This document shows, one piece after another, positions 16,931 to 26,269 of a stretch of DNA of 64,000 nucleotides. The stretch's first letter is position 1. Every line of letters starts with the position of its first letter. The position numbers and the translations under genes are program-made. This DNA comes from Bradyrhizobium barranii subsp. apii (GTDB lineage Bacteria > Pseudomonadota > Alphaproteobacteria > Rhizobiales > Xanthobacteraceae). The notes beneath the pieces are model-generated. The model was given only the letters and a program-made list of their open reading frames with translations. It searched no databases and had not been told where the DNA came from. The DNA is taken from positions 5,206,501 through 5,270,500 of the forward strand of contig NZ_CP096255.1 in the NCBI RefSeq assembly GCF_011516635.5. Direction: 5' to 3'.

Positions 16931-18150
16931 TCGCCATGGATACGATCCTCGTCGTCAATGCCGGCTCGTCCAGTGTGAAGTTTCAGGTCTATGCGATCGA
17001 AGGCGACGGTGCGCTTCGTCGTCAGATCAAGGGACAGATGGACGGTATCGGCAGCCGACCGCGTCTGCGGGCAAGTGGCCCGAGCGGCGATCCGATGGCC
17101 GATCGGGCTTATCCGATCGAGGCTGTGCCTGATGTTCCGGCGGCGATGGCCGTTGCCGGCGACTGGCTGCGGGACGAACTTCGCGTCACGCCGATCGCGG
17201 TCGGTCACCGGGTCGTGCATGGTGGGCCGGACTATTCGCGGCCGGTACTGATCGACCACGGCGTCGTGTCCCGTCTCGAACGATTTGTGACCCTGGCGCC
17301 GCTGCACCAGCCCCACAATCTGGCGCCGATCCGTTCGCTGCTGGCGAATTTCCCGACGCTGCCACAGGTTGCCTGCTTCGACACCGCATTTCACCGCACG
17401 CATGATGCCGTCGCCGACCATTATGCTATTCCGCATCAACTTCATGCCGAGGGTGTCAGGCGCTATGGCTTTCATGGGCTGTCCTACGAGTATATCGCCC
17501 GGACGCTGCCGGGCGTGGCGCCCGATATCGCGAAGCGGCGCGTGATCGTTGCCCATCTCGGCAGCGGCGCGTCGATGTGCGCGCTCAAGGACGGGCGCAG
17601 CGTCGAGAGCACCATGGGTTTCACAGCGCTCGATGGCCTGCCGATGGGAACGCGTCCAGGGCAGATTGATCCCGGGGTGGTGATCTATCTCATCTCCGAG
17701 AAAGGGATGTCCGCCTCAAACGTGCAGAACTTCCTTTATCGCGACTGCGGATTGAAGGGGCTCTCCGGTGTCAGCAATGACATGCGCGAGCTGGAGGCGA
17801 GCGCCGACCCCAAGGCGAAGCTCGCGGTCGACTATTTCGTCTATCGGATCTGTCTCAGTGCCGGCATGCTCGCGGCCGCCTTGCAGGGCCTCGACGCCTT
17901 CGTCTTCACGGCCGGGATCGGCGAGAATTCGGCGAACATTCGCGCACGCGTGGTCGAGCAGCTAGGATGGCTCGGCGGCACGCTCGATCCCGTCGAGAAC
18001 GCGCGTAATTCCAGGCTGATCTCGCGTTCCGACAGCCGCATCCCCGTCTACGTCGTGCCGACCGACGAGGAACTGATGATCGCACAGCATACGCTGTCGC
18101 TGTTGATGAACGGACAATCGACCAATCCAAGGCAAGAGAGGGTGTCATGA
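16927..18150 (+). CDS. ackA: Acetate/propionate kinase
   Basis: A 407-residue acetokinase-family enzyme that converts acyl phosphate and ADP to the acid and ATP. The N-terminal VNAGSSSVKFQVY, central GYRVVHGG-like GHRVVHGGPDY and FDTAFH, and later GTRPGQIDPGVV and FTAGIGENS segments are all present. The start is the GTG overlapping the preceding stop; an ATG at 16936 is an alternative. It ends in an ATGA overlap with fabI. Confidence 0.95.
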   Translation: MIAMDTILVVNAGSSSVKFQVYAIEGDGALRRQIKGQMDGIGSRPRLRASGPSGDPMADRAYPIEAVPDVPAAMAVAGDWLRDELRVTPIAVGHRVVHGGPDYSRPVLIDHGVVSRLERFVTLAPLHQPHNLAPIRSLLANFPTLPQVACFDTAFHRTHDAVADHYAIPHQLHAEGVRRYGFHGLSYEYIARTLPGVAPDIAKRRVIVAHLGSGASMCALKDGRSVESTMGFTALDGLPMGTRPGQIDPGVVIYLISEKGMSASNVQNFLYRDCGLKGLSGVSNDMRELEASADPKAKLAVDYFVYRICLSAGMLAAALQGLDAFVFTAGIGENSANIRARVVEQLGWLGGTLDPVENARNSRLISRSDSRIPVYVVPTDEELMIAQHTLSLLMNGQSTNPRQERVS

Positions 18151-18935
18151 TCCCCGTGTTCCCGGATACAAAGGTTGCCCTGAAGGGCAAGAAAGGCCTC
18201 GTCGTCGGCATCGCGAACGACCAGTCCATCGCCTGGGGGTGCGCGAGGGCATTTCGTGCGCTTGGGGCCGATCTGGCCGTCACCTATCTCAACGATCGCG
18301 CCAAGAAGCACGTCGAACCGCTCGCGCAGGCGCTGGAAGCGCCGATCTTCATGCCGCTGGACGTGATGACGGAAGGGCAGACCGAGGCGGTGTTCGAGCG
18401 GATTGCGAAGGAATGGGGACAGCTCGATTTCCTGCTGCATTCGATCGCCTTCTCGCCGAAGGAGGCGCTCCATGGCCGCGTGGTGGACGTCGGCCGCGAT
18501 GGCTTCCTTAAGACGATGGACGTCTCTTGCTGGTCATTCCTGCGCATGGCGCATCTCGCCGAGCCGCTGATGAAGAACGGCGGCACGATGTTCACCATGA
18601 CCTACTATGGCAGCCAGATGGTGGTGGAGAACTACAATATCATGGGCGTGGCGAAAGCGGCGCTTGAAGCGGCCGTCCGCTACGCGGCCGCCGAACTTGG
18701 CCCCAAGGGCATCCGCGTGCACGCGATCTCGCCGGGCCCGCTCGCCACGCGCGCGGCGTCAGGTATCCCGGAGTTCGACGAGCTCATGGACAAGGCGCAG
18801 TCCAAAGCGCCGGCGCGCAGCCTGGTCAGCATCGACGACGTCGGCAATGCCACCGCGTTCCTGGCGCTGGATGGTGCCAAGCTGATCACCGGGGGCGTTC
18901 TCTATATCGATGGCGGGTATCACATCATCGACTGA
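18147..18935 (+). CDS. fabI: Enoyl-[acyl-carrier-protein] reductase, FabI type
   Basis: A 262-residue short-chain dehydrogenase-fold enzyme. It has the divergent NAD-binding motif GIANDQSIAWG (residues 21-31) and the FabI active-site pattern Tyr-x6-Lys (YNIMGVAK). It reduces enoyl-ACP or enoyl-CoA. The location in a pta-ackA operon, rather than with fatty-acid genes, suggests an extra copy serving the acyl-CoA/PHA pathway under low oxygen. The start overlaps the ackA stop. Confidence 0.93.
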   Translation: MIPVFPDTKVALKGKKGLVVGIANDQSIAWGCARAFRALGADLAVTYLNDRAKKHVEPLAQALEAPIFMPLDVMTEGQTEAVFERIAKEWGQLDFLLHSIAFSPKEALHGRVVDVGRDGFLKTMDVSCWSFLRMAHLAEPLMKNGGTMFTMTYYGSQMVVENYNIMGVAKAALEAAVRYAAAELGPKGIRVHAISPGPLATRAASGIPEFDELMDKAQSKAPARSLVSIDDVGNATAFLALDGAKLITGGVLYIDGGYHIID

Positions 18936-18941
18936 GCGCCC

Positions 18942-19400
18942 TCAGCGATAGTGCAGGGCGATCAGCTCGGCGACGCAAGCGGGCTTCTTGCCGCCCTCGA
19001 TCTCGATCACGAGATGATAGTTGACGCGCAAGCCGTCCGGCGGCACGTCCTCGGTTTCAGCGACGGTGACCCGGCCGCGGAGCTTTGAGCCGGCCGGCAC
19101 CGGCGCCAGATACCGGATGCGATCCGCGCCATAATTCAGCGTATTGCGCAGCCCTTTCAAACCCATCACGGATCGAATGAATAGTGGAGCAAGCGAGAGC
19201 GACAGCAGGCCGTGAGCGATTGTGGTGCCGCCGGGCGCTTCCTTCCTGGCGCGGTCCTGGTCGACATGGATCCATTGCTCGTCACAGGTTGCTTCGGCGA
19301 ATTTATTGATCCGATCCTGGGTCACTTCGATCCAGTCGCTCGCGCCGATCTCGGTGCCGACCGCGGATTTGATCTCGTTGAAGTCGCTGAATATCCGCAT
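18942..19400 (-). CDS. MaoC-family enoyl-CoA hydratase
   Basis: A 152-residue hot-dog-fold hydratase with the motif FAEATCDEQWIHVD followed by APGGTTIAHG, the usual Asp/His active-site region of (R)-specific enoyl-CoA hydratases. Such enzymes form or use (R)-3-hydroxyacyl-CoA, the PHA monomer precursor. It is the last gene of a minus-strand operon with the CoA-transferase subunits and is convergent with fabI, 6 nt apart. Confidence 0.9.
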   Translation of the reverse strand: MRIFSDFNEIKSAVGTEIGASDWIEVTQDRINKFAEATCDEQWIHVDQDRARKEAPGGTTIAHGLLSLSLAPLFIRSVMGLKGLRNTLNYGADRIRYLAPVPAGSKLRGRVTVAETEDVPPDGLRVNYHLVIEIEGGKKPACVAELIALHYR

Positions 19401-19413
19401 GGTCGTGACCTCG

Positions 19414-20064
19414 TCAGATCGTCATTTCCGGGATGTTGTCAGGAACGACCAATTCGGCCTCTGTCACCGCCATAACCTCGCCAACGCTGACACCTGGGGC
19501 GGTCTCGAGCAGCGTCGCCTTGCCGTCCGCAAAACCGATGACCGCCATGTCGGTCACGACCAGATGGACCGGGCGCGCCGAGGTCAGAGGCAAGTTGCAT
19601 GTCTTGACGATCTTCGACTTGCCCTTCGCTGCATGTTGCATGGCGACGATGACCCGCTTGGCGCCGCTGACGAGGTCCATCGCCCCGCCCATGCCCGGCA
19701 CCATCTTGCCCGGGATCATCCAGTTGGCGAGAAGCCCATGCGCATCGACCTGGAGGCCGCCGAGCACGGTGACGTCGACATGGCCGCCGCGGATCAGTCC
19801 GAACGACATCGCACTGTCGAAGGTCGCCGCACCCGGGAGCGCGCTGATAGGGCGGCCGCCGGCGTCTGTCAGTGTCGGATGCGCCATGCCTTGTTCGGGA
19901 ATCGGCCCGGTGCCGATCAGTCCGTTCTCCGACTGAAAGAAGACTTTCAAATCGGCCGGAACGTAATTCGCAACCAGGGTCGGAATGCCGATGCCGAGAT
20001 TGACAAGGTTTCCGCTCTTCAACTCCCTGGCGACGCGTCGGGCGATGATGATCTGCGGGTCCAT
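19414..20064 (-). CDS. 3-oxoacid CoA-transferase, subunit B
   Basis: A 216-residue family I CoA-transferase beta subunit with the GIGIPTLVANY segment and the catalytic Glu in SENGLIGTGP (Glu46). It moves CoA between succinyl- or acetyl-CoA and a 3-oxoacid such as acetoacetate, a step in PHB breakdown. It lies 4 nt after subunit A. Confidence 0.93.
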   Translation of the reverse strand: MDPQIIIARRVARELKSGNLVNLGIGIPTLVANYVPADLKVFFQSENGLIGTGPIPEQGMAHPTLTDAGGRPISALPGAATFDSAMSFGLIRGGHVDVTVLGGLQVDAHGLLANWMIPGKMVPGMGGAMDLVSGAKRVIVAMQHAAKGKSKIVKTCNLPLTSARPVHLVVTDMAVIGFADGKATLLETAPGVSVGEVMAVTEAELVVPDNIPEMTI

Positions 20065-20068
20065 GATC

Positions 20069-20716
20069 TCACCCGTTGGTAATGAGGTAATCGACGAGCG
20101 GCGCCGGGGTCACGACGTGATCGGGCGCGATGACACCGACGGGCACTATGTTCTCTGCAGTGACGATGACCGTGTCGGCAGCCATCGCCATGACCGGGTT
20201 GAAGTTGCGGGAGGTCAGTGCGTAAGCGAGATTGCCGAGATAGTCGGCGAGAAACGCGTGAACCAGCGCGTACTGCGCCCGCAATGCCGTCTCCAGCAGG
20301 AACGGCTTGCCATCCACCTCGATCTGACGCTTGCCTTCGGCAACCAGCGTTCCGACGCCCGTCGGCGTCAGCACCCCGCCGAGGCCACATCCGCCCGCGC
20401 GGATGCGTTCGACGAAGGTGCCTTGCGGCACGAGATCGACGGCGATCTGGTTCGCGAGCATCTGCTGCTGCGCTTTCGGATTGAGGCCGATATGCGTTGC
20501 CGTCAGCCTTGAGACCAGCGCAGCGTCGAACAGCTTGCCGACGCCTTTGCCGGGAGTGGCAGCGTCATTGCAGATCAGAGACAGGCCGGTCTTGTTCTGC
20601 CGCACGAGTTCGTCAAGCAGGCGCTCCGGGGTTCCGACGCCCATAAAGCCGCCGACCATGACGCTCGCACCGGCCGGGATCATCGCAACGGCTTCTTCGA
20701 CGGAAACGGCCTTCAT
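20069..20716 (-). CDS. 3-oxoacid CoA-transferase, subunit A
   Basis: A 215-residue alpha subunit with the family's N-terminal GASVMVGGFMGVGTPERLLDEL and the GCGLGGVLTPTGVGT segment. It pairs with subunit B encoded immediately downstream. A FixK-type box lies 76 nt upstream of its start. Confidence 0.93.
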   Translation of the reverse strand: MKAVSVEEAVAMIPAGASVMVGGFMGVGTPERLLDELVRQNKTGLSLICNDAATPGKGVGKLFDAALVSRLTATHIGLNPKAQQQMLANQIAVDLVPQGTFVERIRAGGCGLGGVLTPTGVGTLVAEGKRQIEVDGKPFLLETALRAQYALVHAFLADYLGNLAYALTSRNFNPVMAMAADTVIVTAENIVPVGVIAPDHVVTPAPLVDYLITNG

Positions 20717-20785
20717 GGGCGGAACTCCGGTCGGCAGGCGCAGGTGAATACTGGATCGATGTTGGGGGCGGGCAGACTCTCGGCC

Positions 20786-20799
20786 TTGATCTGCGTCAA
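20786..20799. promoter_or_regulatory. FNR/FixK-type box upstream of the CoA-transferase/MaoC operon
   Basis: TTGATCTGCGTCAA, inside an 18-bp palindrome (CCTTGA...TCAAGG, 20784-20801). The centre is about 76 nt before the CoA-transferase A start on the minus strand and just after the stop region of the preceding minus-strand gene. Confidence 0.65.
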
Positions 20800-20809
20800 G
20801 GTTGCCGGG

Positions 20810-21406
20810 TCATTCGCGCAGGCCAACGCCGACGCCTGCAAGGGTCTCGTGCCAGAGCCTGCGCACCTCGGCGTGCCGCCGTTCGAGCGTCGCGCTGACG
20901 GCATCCCGGAAAGGTAAGAGGTCCGGGCCCTTCAGGAACAGAATCTGCGCCTGCAACAGCCGGCCGCTCTCGAACTCGATGCGGCGCAGCGCCATCACGA
21001 AGGGATCGTTCGCGTTCGCTTCCGTCGGGAGCAGGGCCGCCGGCCGGATCCCGGCATGAACCGCATGTGCGAGCGTCGCGAGGTGAATGGTCTGCGCGCG
21101 GGTGTGGTCGGCGATGCCTTCGATCGGGGCGGGGAGCCAGGCCATCTCCCAGGATGCCGCCATGGGGCCCAGCGCGAGGTCCGGGACCCAGGCGGTCGCG
21201 CGCATGAGAAGTGAGACGATCTCGCTCTCGCGATAGAACTGCGCGTTCAATTCGGTCTGCCAGGCGGCATCGAATCTCGCGGGCAGGGCGACGGCGAATT
21301 GCCGTGCCAGCGCACCATGCGCAGAAACCAGGAACGCGGCGACCCGCGTCTGCTGGCGCGGCGGCACGCGCCCGTCGGCCTGCAGCGGTCCGAAGAACGC
21401 GCTCAT
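20810..21406 (-). CDS. Conserved hypothetical protein, probably linked to PHA metabolism
   Basis: A 198-residue, mostly helical protein without signal peptide or membrane segments. I recognise no domain with certainty. The start overlaps the stop of the upstream alpha/beta-hydrolase gene by 4 nt, so the pair is co-translated. It lies between FixK-type boxes in the PHA-linked island, so a role with the hydrolase or granule proteins is likely but unproved. Confidence 0.7.
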   Translation of the reverse strand: MSAFFGPLQADGRVPPRQQTRVAAFLVSAHGALARQFAVALPARFDAAWQTELNAQFYRESEIVSLLMRATAWVPDLALGPMAASWEMAWLPAPIEGIADHTRAQTIHLATLAHAVHAGIRPAALLPTEANANDPFVMALRRIEFESGRLLQAQILFLKGPDLLPFRDAVSATLERRHAEVRRLWHETLAGVGVGLRE

Positions 21407-22329
21407 GTCGCTGGCCTCTGCACCGGGATCGCGCGCAGATGGTCATAGCCGGCGGGAAACGGCGAAAAGTCTCCGCCGGCATCTTCCGGCGCGATCAAGA
21501 CCTGCTTGTTGCCCTGCCAGCGGCCAGCCAACACGTCCTCGGCGAAGCGCGCCAACAGGTCGGCAGTTAGTGCAGCCTTTTCGAGCGTAAAGGCGTGATA
21601 GGCCCTCGGGATGATGACGAGCGCACTGTCAGGAATTTCCACACGCAACGTCTCGTGCAGCGCCCGCGGCGTGAGGAAGTCGAACTCGCCGTTCAGGATC
21701 ATGGTCGGGACGGATATTGAGGAGAGCTGCGGCGTCAGCGGCTTGAAGTCGAGGAAAGACTCCATCAGGTTCTGAAGGGCGTACACGTCGTTGACCAGCC
21801 AGCCCTGCCGCTTCACGCTGTCGAGCTTGTCCAGCAGCGGCTTCAGCCACTGGTCGGACAGGTTCATCGGCAGCAGCAGATCCTGGAGGTAACCGGTGCC
21901 GCCCAGAATGAGGCCGGTGCGCAAGGCGTTGCCGATCAGAAGCAGTTGTGGTGAAAGCTCGGCAAAGCAGCTCATCGGTACAAGGCCCGACAGCCGCGCG
22001 CCATGCTCGATGGCATAGCGCAGCGCGATCAGGCCACCGAAACTGATGCCACTGAGGAAGACCGGACTGTCTCCAAGTTCGCCGATCAGGCGATGCAGCA
22101 CGGCGATGTGGTCGTCCTGATCGATGAACAGCGCGGGCTTGTCGGAGACGCCCTGGCCGAGCAGGTCGAAGGTAGCGACCCGGAACCGCCGTGCGATTAG
22201 CGTGTCGCGATACGCGCCCCAAAGCTCGGAATACTGCGTCAGACCGTTAACCAGCACATAGGCAGGCGCATTCGCCGGTCCGTCGAGCTCATAGCGGATA
22301 CGATATGAGCCATTACTGAGGAAGGGCAT
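21403..22329 (-). CDS. Alpha/beta-hydrolase
   Basis: A 308-residue hydrolase with the nucleophile elbow GISFGG (Ser96), a preceding FDLLGQGVSDKP segment and a C-terminal Asp/His region (NGEFDFLTP and AYHAFTLEK). It could be an esterase, thioesterase or PHA-oligomer hydrolase. It is divergent from the two-domain secreted hydrolase gene with a FixK-type box midway between them. Confidence 0.88.
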   Translation of the reverse strand: MPFLSNGSYRIRYELDGPANAPAYVLVNGLTQYSELWGAYRDTLIARRFRVATFDLLGQGVSDKPALFIDQDDHIAVLHRLIGELGDSPVFLSGISFGGLIALRYAIEHGARLSGLVPMSCFAELSPQLLLIGNALRTGLILGGTGYLQDLLLPMNLSDQWLKPLLDKLDSVKRQGWLVNDVYALQNLMESFLDFKPLTPQLSSISVPTMILNGEFDFLTPRALHETLRVEIPDSALVIIPRAYHAFTLEKAALTADLLARFAEDVLAGRWQGNKQVLIAPEDAGGDFSPFPAGYDHLRAIPVQRPAT

Positions 22330-22388
22330 TGCGGGGACCGGCCAGCGTGACGATGACCACGATCCTCAACGCAGGCCTGAGGATTCCA

Positions 22389-22402
22389 TTGAGCTAAATC
22401 AA
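22389..22402. promoter_or_regulatory. FNR/FixK-type box between divergent hydrolase genes
   Basis: TTGAGCTAAATCAA. Its centre is about 66 nt from both divergent start codons (22329 minus and 22462 plus), so one site could serve both promoters symmetrically. Confidence 0.7.
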
Positions 22403-22461
22403 ACCTCAGGAGGAGGTCCAGCCTAGCGTTCGCGCAAAATACCGCCAGTAGGGAGTTCGTC

Positions 22462-24969
22462 ATGAACGGGAGAAGCGCACTCAAGCGTTGCTTCGTCAGC
22501 CTGATCCTGTTGCTGGTCGGCACCGCGCTCGCGGTCGCCCAGCCGTTCACGCGGCGCTCGTCGCAGATGCAGCATGACGGGCTCAAAAAGACCTATGAGA
22601 TCGCGAACTTCCGGCTTGGCGGCAAGTACGACCTGGCCAATCCCTCCAAATGGGAGAATGGCGGCGAGGGCGGCGTGACGCTGGAATCGCTCGGGGCAGG
22701 CAAGCTGCGTACCGGATACATCGCGATCGGCAACGCGCGGCGCAATGCCGCCGGTGAGATTACCAACGCGGTCGTGATCAATTCCTATTATTCCGGCGAT
22801 TCCACCGATATGTACGAACAGTGGGTCAAGGGCGCGGCCCTGTCGGGCGGCGTCCCGATCATCGGCCCCGGACGGCCGATCGACACCGACCGCTACTACG
22901 TCATCATGGTCGACCCGCTGGGCACGTGGGGCGCAAGCAAACCGTCCGACGGCCTCGGCATCAAGTTTCCGCAGTACAGCTACTACGACATGGTGCAGGC
23001 GAACTACCGCCTGCTGCGCGACGAGTTGAAGGTGGCGCGCGTCGCGCTTGTCACGGGCGTCTCCATGGGCGGCACCCAGACCTACGTGTGGGGGGTCATG
23101 CATCCCGAATATATCGGCGCCCTGATGCCGATCGGCGGCACCACGCAGTCGGACGGTGAAGACCCCGTCGGCAACTGGACCTTCCAGATGATGACGGCCG
23201 CGATCGAGGGCGATCCGGTCTGGCAGGCGACCAAGGGTGACTACTACAATCTGCCCAAGGAGAAGCACCCTATGCCGGGTGTGGCGTTCGGCTGGTCGAT
23301 CCTGGGCATGACGGGCTACGACTTCGGCTTCCGCACGACCCAGAACTGGGCCGCGGTCCAGCCCGAGATATTCTACTGGGATCCGCCGAACGAGAAGGCC
23401 GGTCTGAGCGTCACCAACCGTGCCAAGCTCTATGACGCCGTCGATCTCGTCTGGCGCAACCGGGTCGGTGAGACCCATAACGTCAATCCCTATCTCGGCC
23501 GCATCCAGTCGCGCACACTGGTGATGCACATCACCAACGACCTCTGGCTGAACTTCAAGCTGGCGCAGAAGGCCGTAGATCGCGTGCCGGGCGCGGACCT
23601 GATCGCGCAGGAGAGCCCGGTCGCCCATTACGGCGTGTTCCCGATCATCAACCAGCGCAAGAACGATCCGAAGTTCGTCGCTTTCATGGACGACGTCGCG
23701 GCTCTCGATCGCGCGGGGATGTTCGTCGACAAGAATTATCGCGTACCGGGCGTCGCCGTAAACATCGATCCGAGCAAGTCCTTCTGGAAGGACTTCGTGA
23801 CCTATCCCTATCCGGTCAAATACGCCAACGCCAAGGACAAGATCGGCAACACCTGGCAGATCGGCTACATGGATGAGTATGCCGGCACCGACAAAGATCC
23901 CAAGGTCCTCGTCATCATCCACGGCAAGGGCGCATTCGGCGGGCACTATGGCAACATCATGCAATATGCGCTGCGGAGTGGCTTGCGTGTGATCGTGCCG
24001 GACTTGCCGAACTACGGCATGTCCGGGCCCGGTAATCTCGATAAGAGCCCGGCGCGCACCATGCAGGATATGCGCGAGGTCATCTACGATCTCGTCGTAA
24101 ACCAGCTTGGCGTCAAGAAATCCTATTATCTCGGCCACTCGCTGGGCGGTCAGTTCGTCACGGGGTACGCCCTGACCTGGCCAGATGCGGTGCAGGGCCT
24201 CGCGCTCGAAGCACCGTCCGGACTCGAGGAATACCCGCGCGACATTACGATCGCGAAAGACAAGAAGGCACCTCTGTTCCAACCGGGACTCGGTCGCGAC
24301 TTCGACAAGTGGAAGCAGATCTGGGACCAGACCGGCATCCTGGCGGCGGAGAAGGCCCGCGACGAGCAGAGCATTCGTGACTTCTTCTACTTCAAGAAGC
24401 GCAACCCCGACACCGGCGTGGTGTCGGCGGCGAAGAGCGGCTACTTCTTCAGCGACAGTGAATATGCGCGCTTCCATACCGAGCAGCGCGTCGGGCTTAC
24501 CAAGGGCAACCCCAAGGAGCTCGAACAGTGGTGCAACGTCTTCATCTTCGACATCTACACGATCGGAGCCGAGCTCCAGCAGGATGATCCGAAGAACCTT
24601 TACGAGCGGGTCACCCAGATCAAGGCGCCGATCTTCCTCGCTTTCGGTGACAAGGAGCCGTTCATCCCGACGCCCGCCTTCAACGGGCTGACCGATCTCG
24701 GACGCGACGTCATCACGCCGTTCATGACGCGCATGACCAACGCCGGCAACCGGCCGATGCTCAAGATCTATCCGGAGACCGGGCACTTCATCCACACGGA
24801 CAATCCGGTGGAATATTCAGCGGACGTCGTGGACTTCGTCACGAAGGGAACGGTCGACACCTCATCCCCCCTTGGCACAGATCGCATGATCAAGGGTTCC
24901 GTGGTATCCGCCCTGCCAGTGGCGCCAACACCTCCCGGTGCGGCACCAACCGCCGGTCTCAACAAATAG
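22462..24969 (+). CDS. Secreted protein with two alpha/beta-hydrolase domains
   Basis: An 835-residue protein with a signal peptide (hydrophobic SLILLLVGTALAVAQ). The first domain (about 60-440) is homoserine-acetyltransferase-like with GVSMGG (Ser201). The second (about 460-800) has IHGKGAFGGHYGN and the elbow GHSLGG (Ser560), with a C-terminal His in YPETGHFIHTDN. Two complete hydrolase domains in one exported protein is unusual. It may hydrolyse esters or PHA oligomers in the periplasm. It is followed after 9 nt by another hydrolase gene. Confidence 0.85.
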   Translation: MNGRSALKRCFVSLILLLVGTALAVAQPFTRRSSQMQHDGLKKTYEIANFRLGGKYDLANPSKWENGGEGGVTLESLGAGKLRTGYIAIGNARRNAAGEITNAVVINSYYSGDSTDMYEQWVKGAALSGGVPIIGPGRPIDTDRYYVIMVDPLGTWGASKPSDGLGIKFPQYSYYDMVQANYRLLRDELKVARVALVTGVSMGGTQTYVWGVMHPEYIGALMPIGGTTQSDGEDPVGNWTFQMMTAAIEGDPVWQATKGDYYNLPKEKHPMPGVAFGWSILGMTGYDFGFRTTQNWAAVQPEIFYWDPPNEKAGLSVTNRAKLYDAVDLVWRNRVGETHNVNPYLGRIQSRTLVMHITNDLWLNFKLAQKAVDRVPGADLIAQESPVAHYGVFPIINQRKNDPKFVAFMDDVAALDRAGMFVDKNYRVPGVAVNIDPSKSFWKDFVTYPYPVKYANAKDKIGNTWQIGYMDEYAGTDKDPKVLVIIHGKGAFGGHYGNIMQYALRSGLRVIVPDLPNYGMSGPGNLDKSPARTMQDMREVIYDLVVNQLGVKKSYYLGHSLGGQFVTGYALTWPDAVQGLALEAPSGLEEYPRDITIAKDKKAPLFQPGLGRDFDKWKQIWDQTGILAAEKARDEQSIRDFFYFKKRNPDTGVVSAAKSGYFFSDSEYARFHTEQRVGLTKGNPKELEQWCNVFIFDIYTIGAELQQDDPKNLYERVTQIKAPIFLAFGDKEPFIPTPAFNGLTDLGRDVITPFMTRMTNAGNRPMLKIYPETGHFIHTDNPVEYSADVVDFVTKGTVDTSSPLGTDRMIKGSVVSALPVAPTPPGAAPTAGLNK

Positions 24970-24978
24970 GATCGGTCT

Positions 24979-25842
24979 ATGCCACGGGTACAGGCGGGTG
25001 AAATCGAGCTTGGCTGGCGGGAGTGGGGCCGAGGCGAAGTGACCGTCGTCTTCATCCATGGCAATCTCGCCAGCAAGGACTGGATCGAGCTGGCTGCGCC
25101 CTTTTTTCCGACGGGCCTGCGCGTCATCGCCATTGACTGGCGCGGCTGCGGGGACAGCGACCGGCCGAAGCCTGCCGCCGATTATTCGAACTACTCCATG
25201 CAGCAGCATGCCGAGGACATGCTGGCGGCACTCGATATGCTCGACATCGGCTATTGCCATCTCGCGACGCATTCGACCGGCGGCATCATCGCCGCCCGCA
25301 TGCTCTTGATGCAGCCGCAGCGTTTCGGGCGCGTGTTCGCACTCGATCCGGTGACGCCGCTCGGCATGGCTTTCAATGCCGACCAGATCGGCCTGTTTCG
25401 GGCGATGATGGCGAGCAAGGATCTGACACGGACGATCATGGCGACCGCGGCGTCCTCGCTGTTCGTGCCCGAGAGCATGGCGCCAAACGCCGTGCCTCGA
25501 TTTCGGGAGGGATTGAAGGACATCCAGGCGTTGTTCGACCGCATCATCGAGCAGACCTTTGGCGTCTCCGAGGGCATCTGGATCGGAACGCCGGTCAACC
25601 TCACGAAGGAAAGAGAGAGCAGAGAGCTCGAGCGCCGCATGCCGGAGCTGAAGCATCCGCATCTGGTGCTATGGGGCGAATGGGACGGCTGGATTCTGCC
25701 AGCCGATCTTCACGTCATGGCCGATGCGATGCCGGATTGCCGTCTCGTGATCGTGCCTCGCGTCGGGCACTCGATGAATCTCGAAGTACCCGCGCTCTAC
25801 GCCGGCTATTTCGGCGCTTGGTTCGGAGGACTTACCGCGTAA
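24979..25842 (+). CDS. Alpha/beta-hydrolase
   Basis: A 287-residue cytoplasmic hydrolase with oxyanion segment FIHGNLASKDW, nucleophile elbow THSTGG (Ser99) and a C-terminal RVGHSMNLE His. It is the second gene of the FixK-linked operon and is followed by a phasin gene 27 nt downstream, which suggests action on polyester granules or monomers. Confidence 0.88.
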   Translation: MPRVQAGEIELGWREWGRGEVTVVFIHGNLASKDWIELAAPFFPTGLRVIAIDWRGCGDSDRPKPAADYSNYSMQQHAEDMLAALDMLDIGYCHLATHSTGGIIAARMLLMQPQRFGRVFALDPVTPLGMAFNADQIGLFRAMMASKDLTRTIMATAASSLFVPESMAPNAVPRFREGLKDIQALFDRIIEQTFGVSEGIWIGTPVNLTKERESRELERRMPELKHPHLVLWGEWDGWILPADLHVMADAMPDCRLVIVPRVGHSMNLEVPALYAGYFGAWFGGLTA

Positions 25843-25869
25843 CTGCTCACACCTGAAGGGAGAGACGTC

Positions 25870-26220
25870 ATGGCAGAGATCAACCTATCCGCAGATAACG
25901 TCCGTGCGGCGCTGACCGAGGCACTTGGCCGCCTGCGTAAGGCCAACGCCGACTATTTCGAGATGCTGGAGAAGGGGATCAGTTCGTCGCCACTGCCGAT
26001 CGCGAACCAGGCGAAGGAGTTTTGCAGTTTCATGCAGCGCAATGTCACAGCGACCCTCGACCTCAGCGACAAGCTGGTCCATGCCAGGGATGTCCAGGAC
26101 GCGCTCAAGCTTCAAGCCGATTTCTTCCAGGAGCAGATGCGGGCCCTGACCGACCAGACCAAGACCATGGGTGAGGCGGCGATGAAGGCGGCCGGCGGCA
26201 TGTTCAGTCCGAAGAGCTGA
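25870..26220 (+). CDS. Phasin-family protein
   Basis: A 116-residue helical protein resembling phasins, which coat polyhydroxyalkanoate granules (ANADYFEMLEKGI and FQEQMRALTDQTKTMGEAAMKAAGGMF are typical). A good ribosome-binding site (GGGAGAG) precedes the ATG. It is the strongest link of this island to PHA storage. Confidence 0.85.
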   Translation: MAEINLSADNVRAALTEALGRLRKANADYFEMLEKGISSSPLPIANQAKEFCSFMQRNVTATLDLSDKLVHARDVQDALKLQADFFQEQMRALTDQTKTMGEAAMKAAGGMFSPKS

Positions 26221-26269
26221 GACTGCAACCACGGTACTGACAGACGCGGTAGCGTCAGAAAGGTCTGGT

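Noticed and set aside
22423..24795. 790-codon minus-strand frame opposite the two-domain hydrolase
   Set aside because: Shadow frame; the plus strand holds two complete hydrolase domains with a signal peptide.
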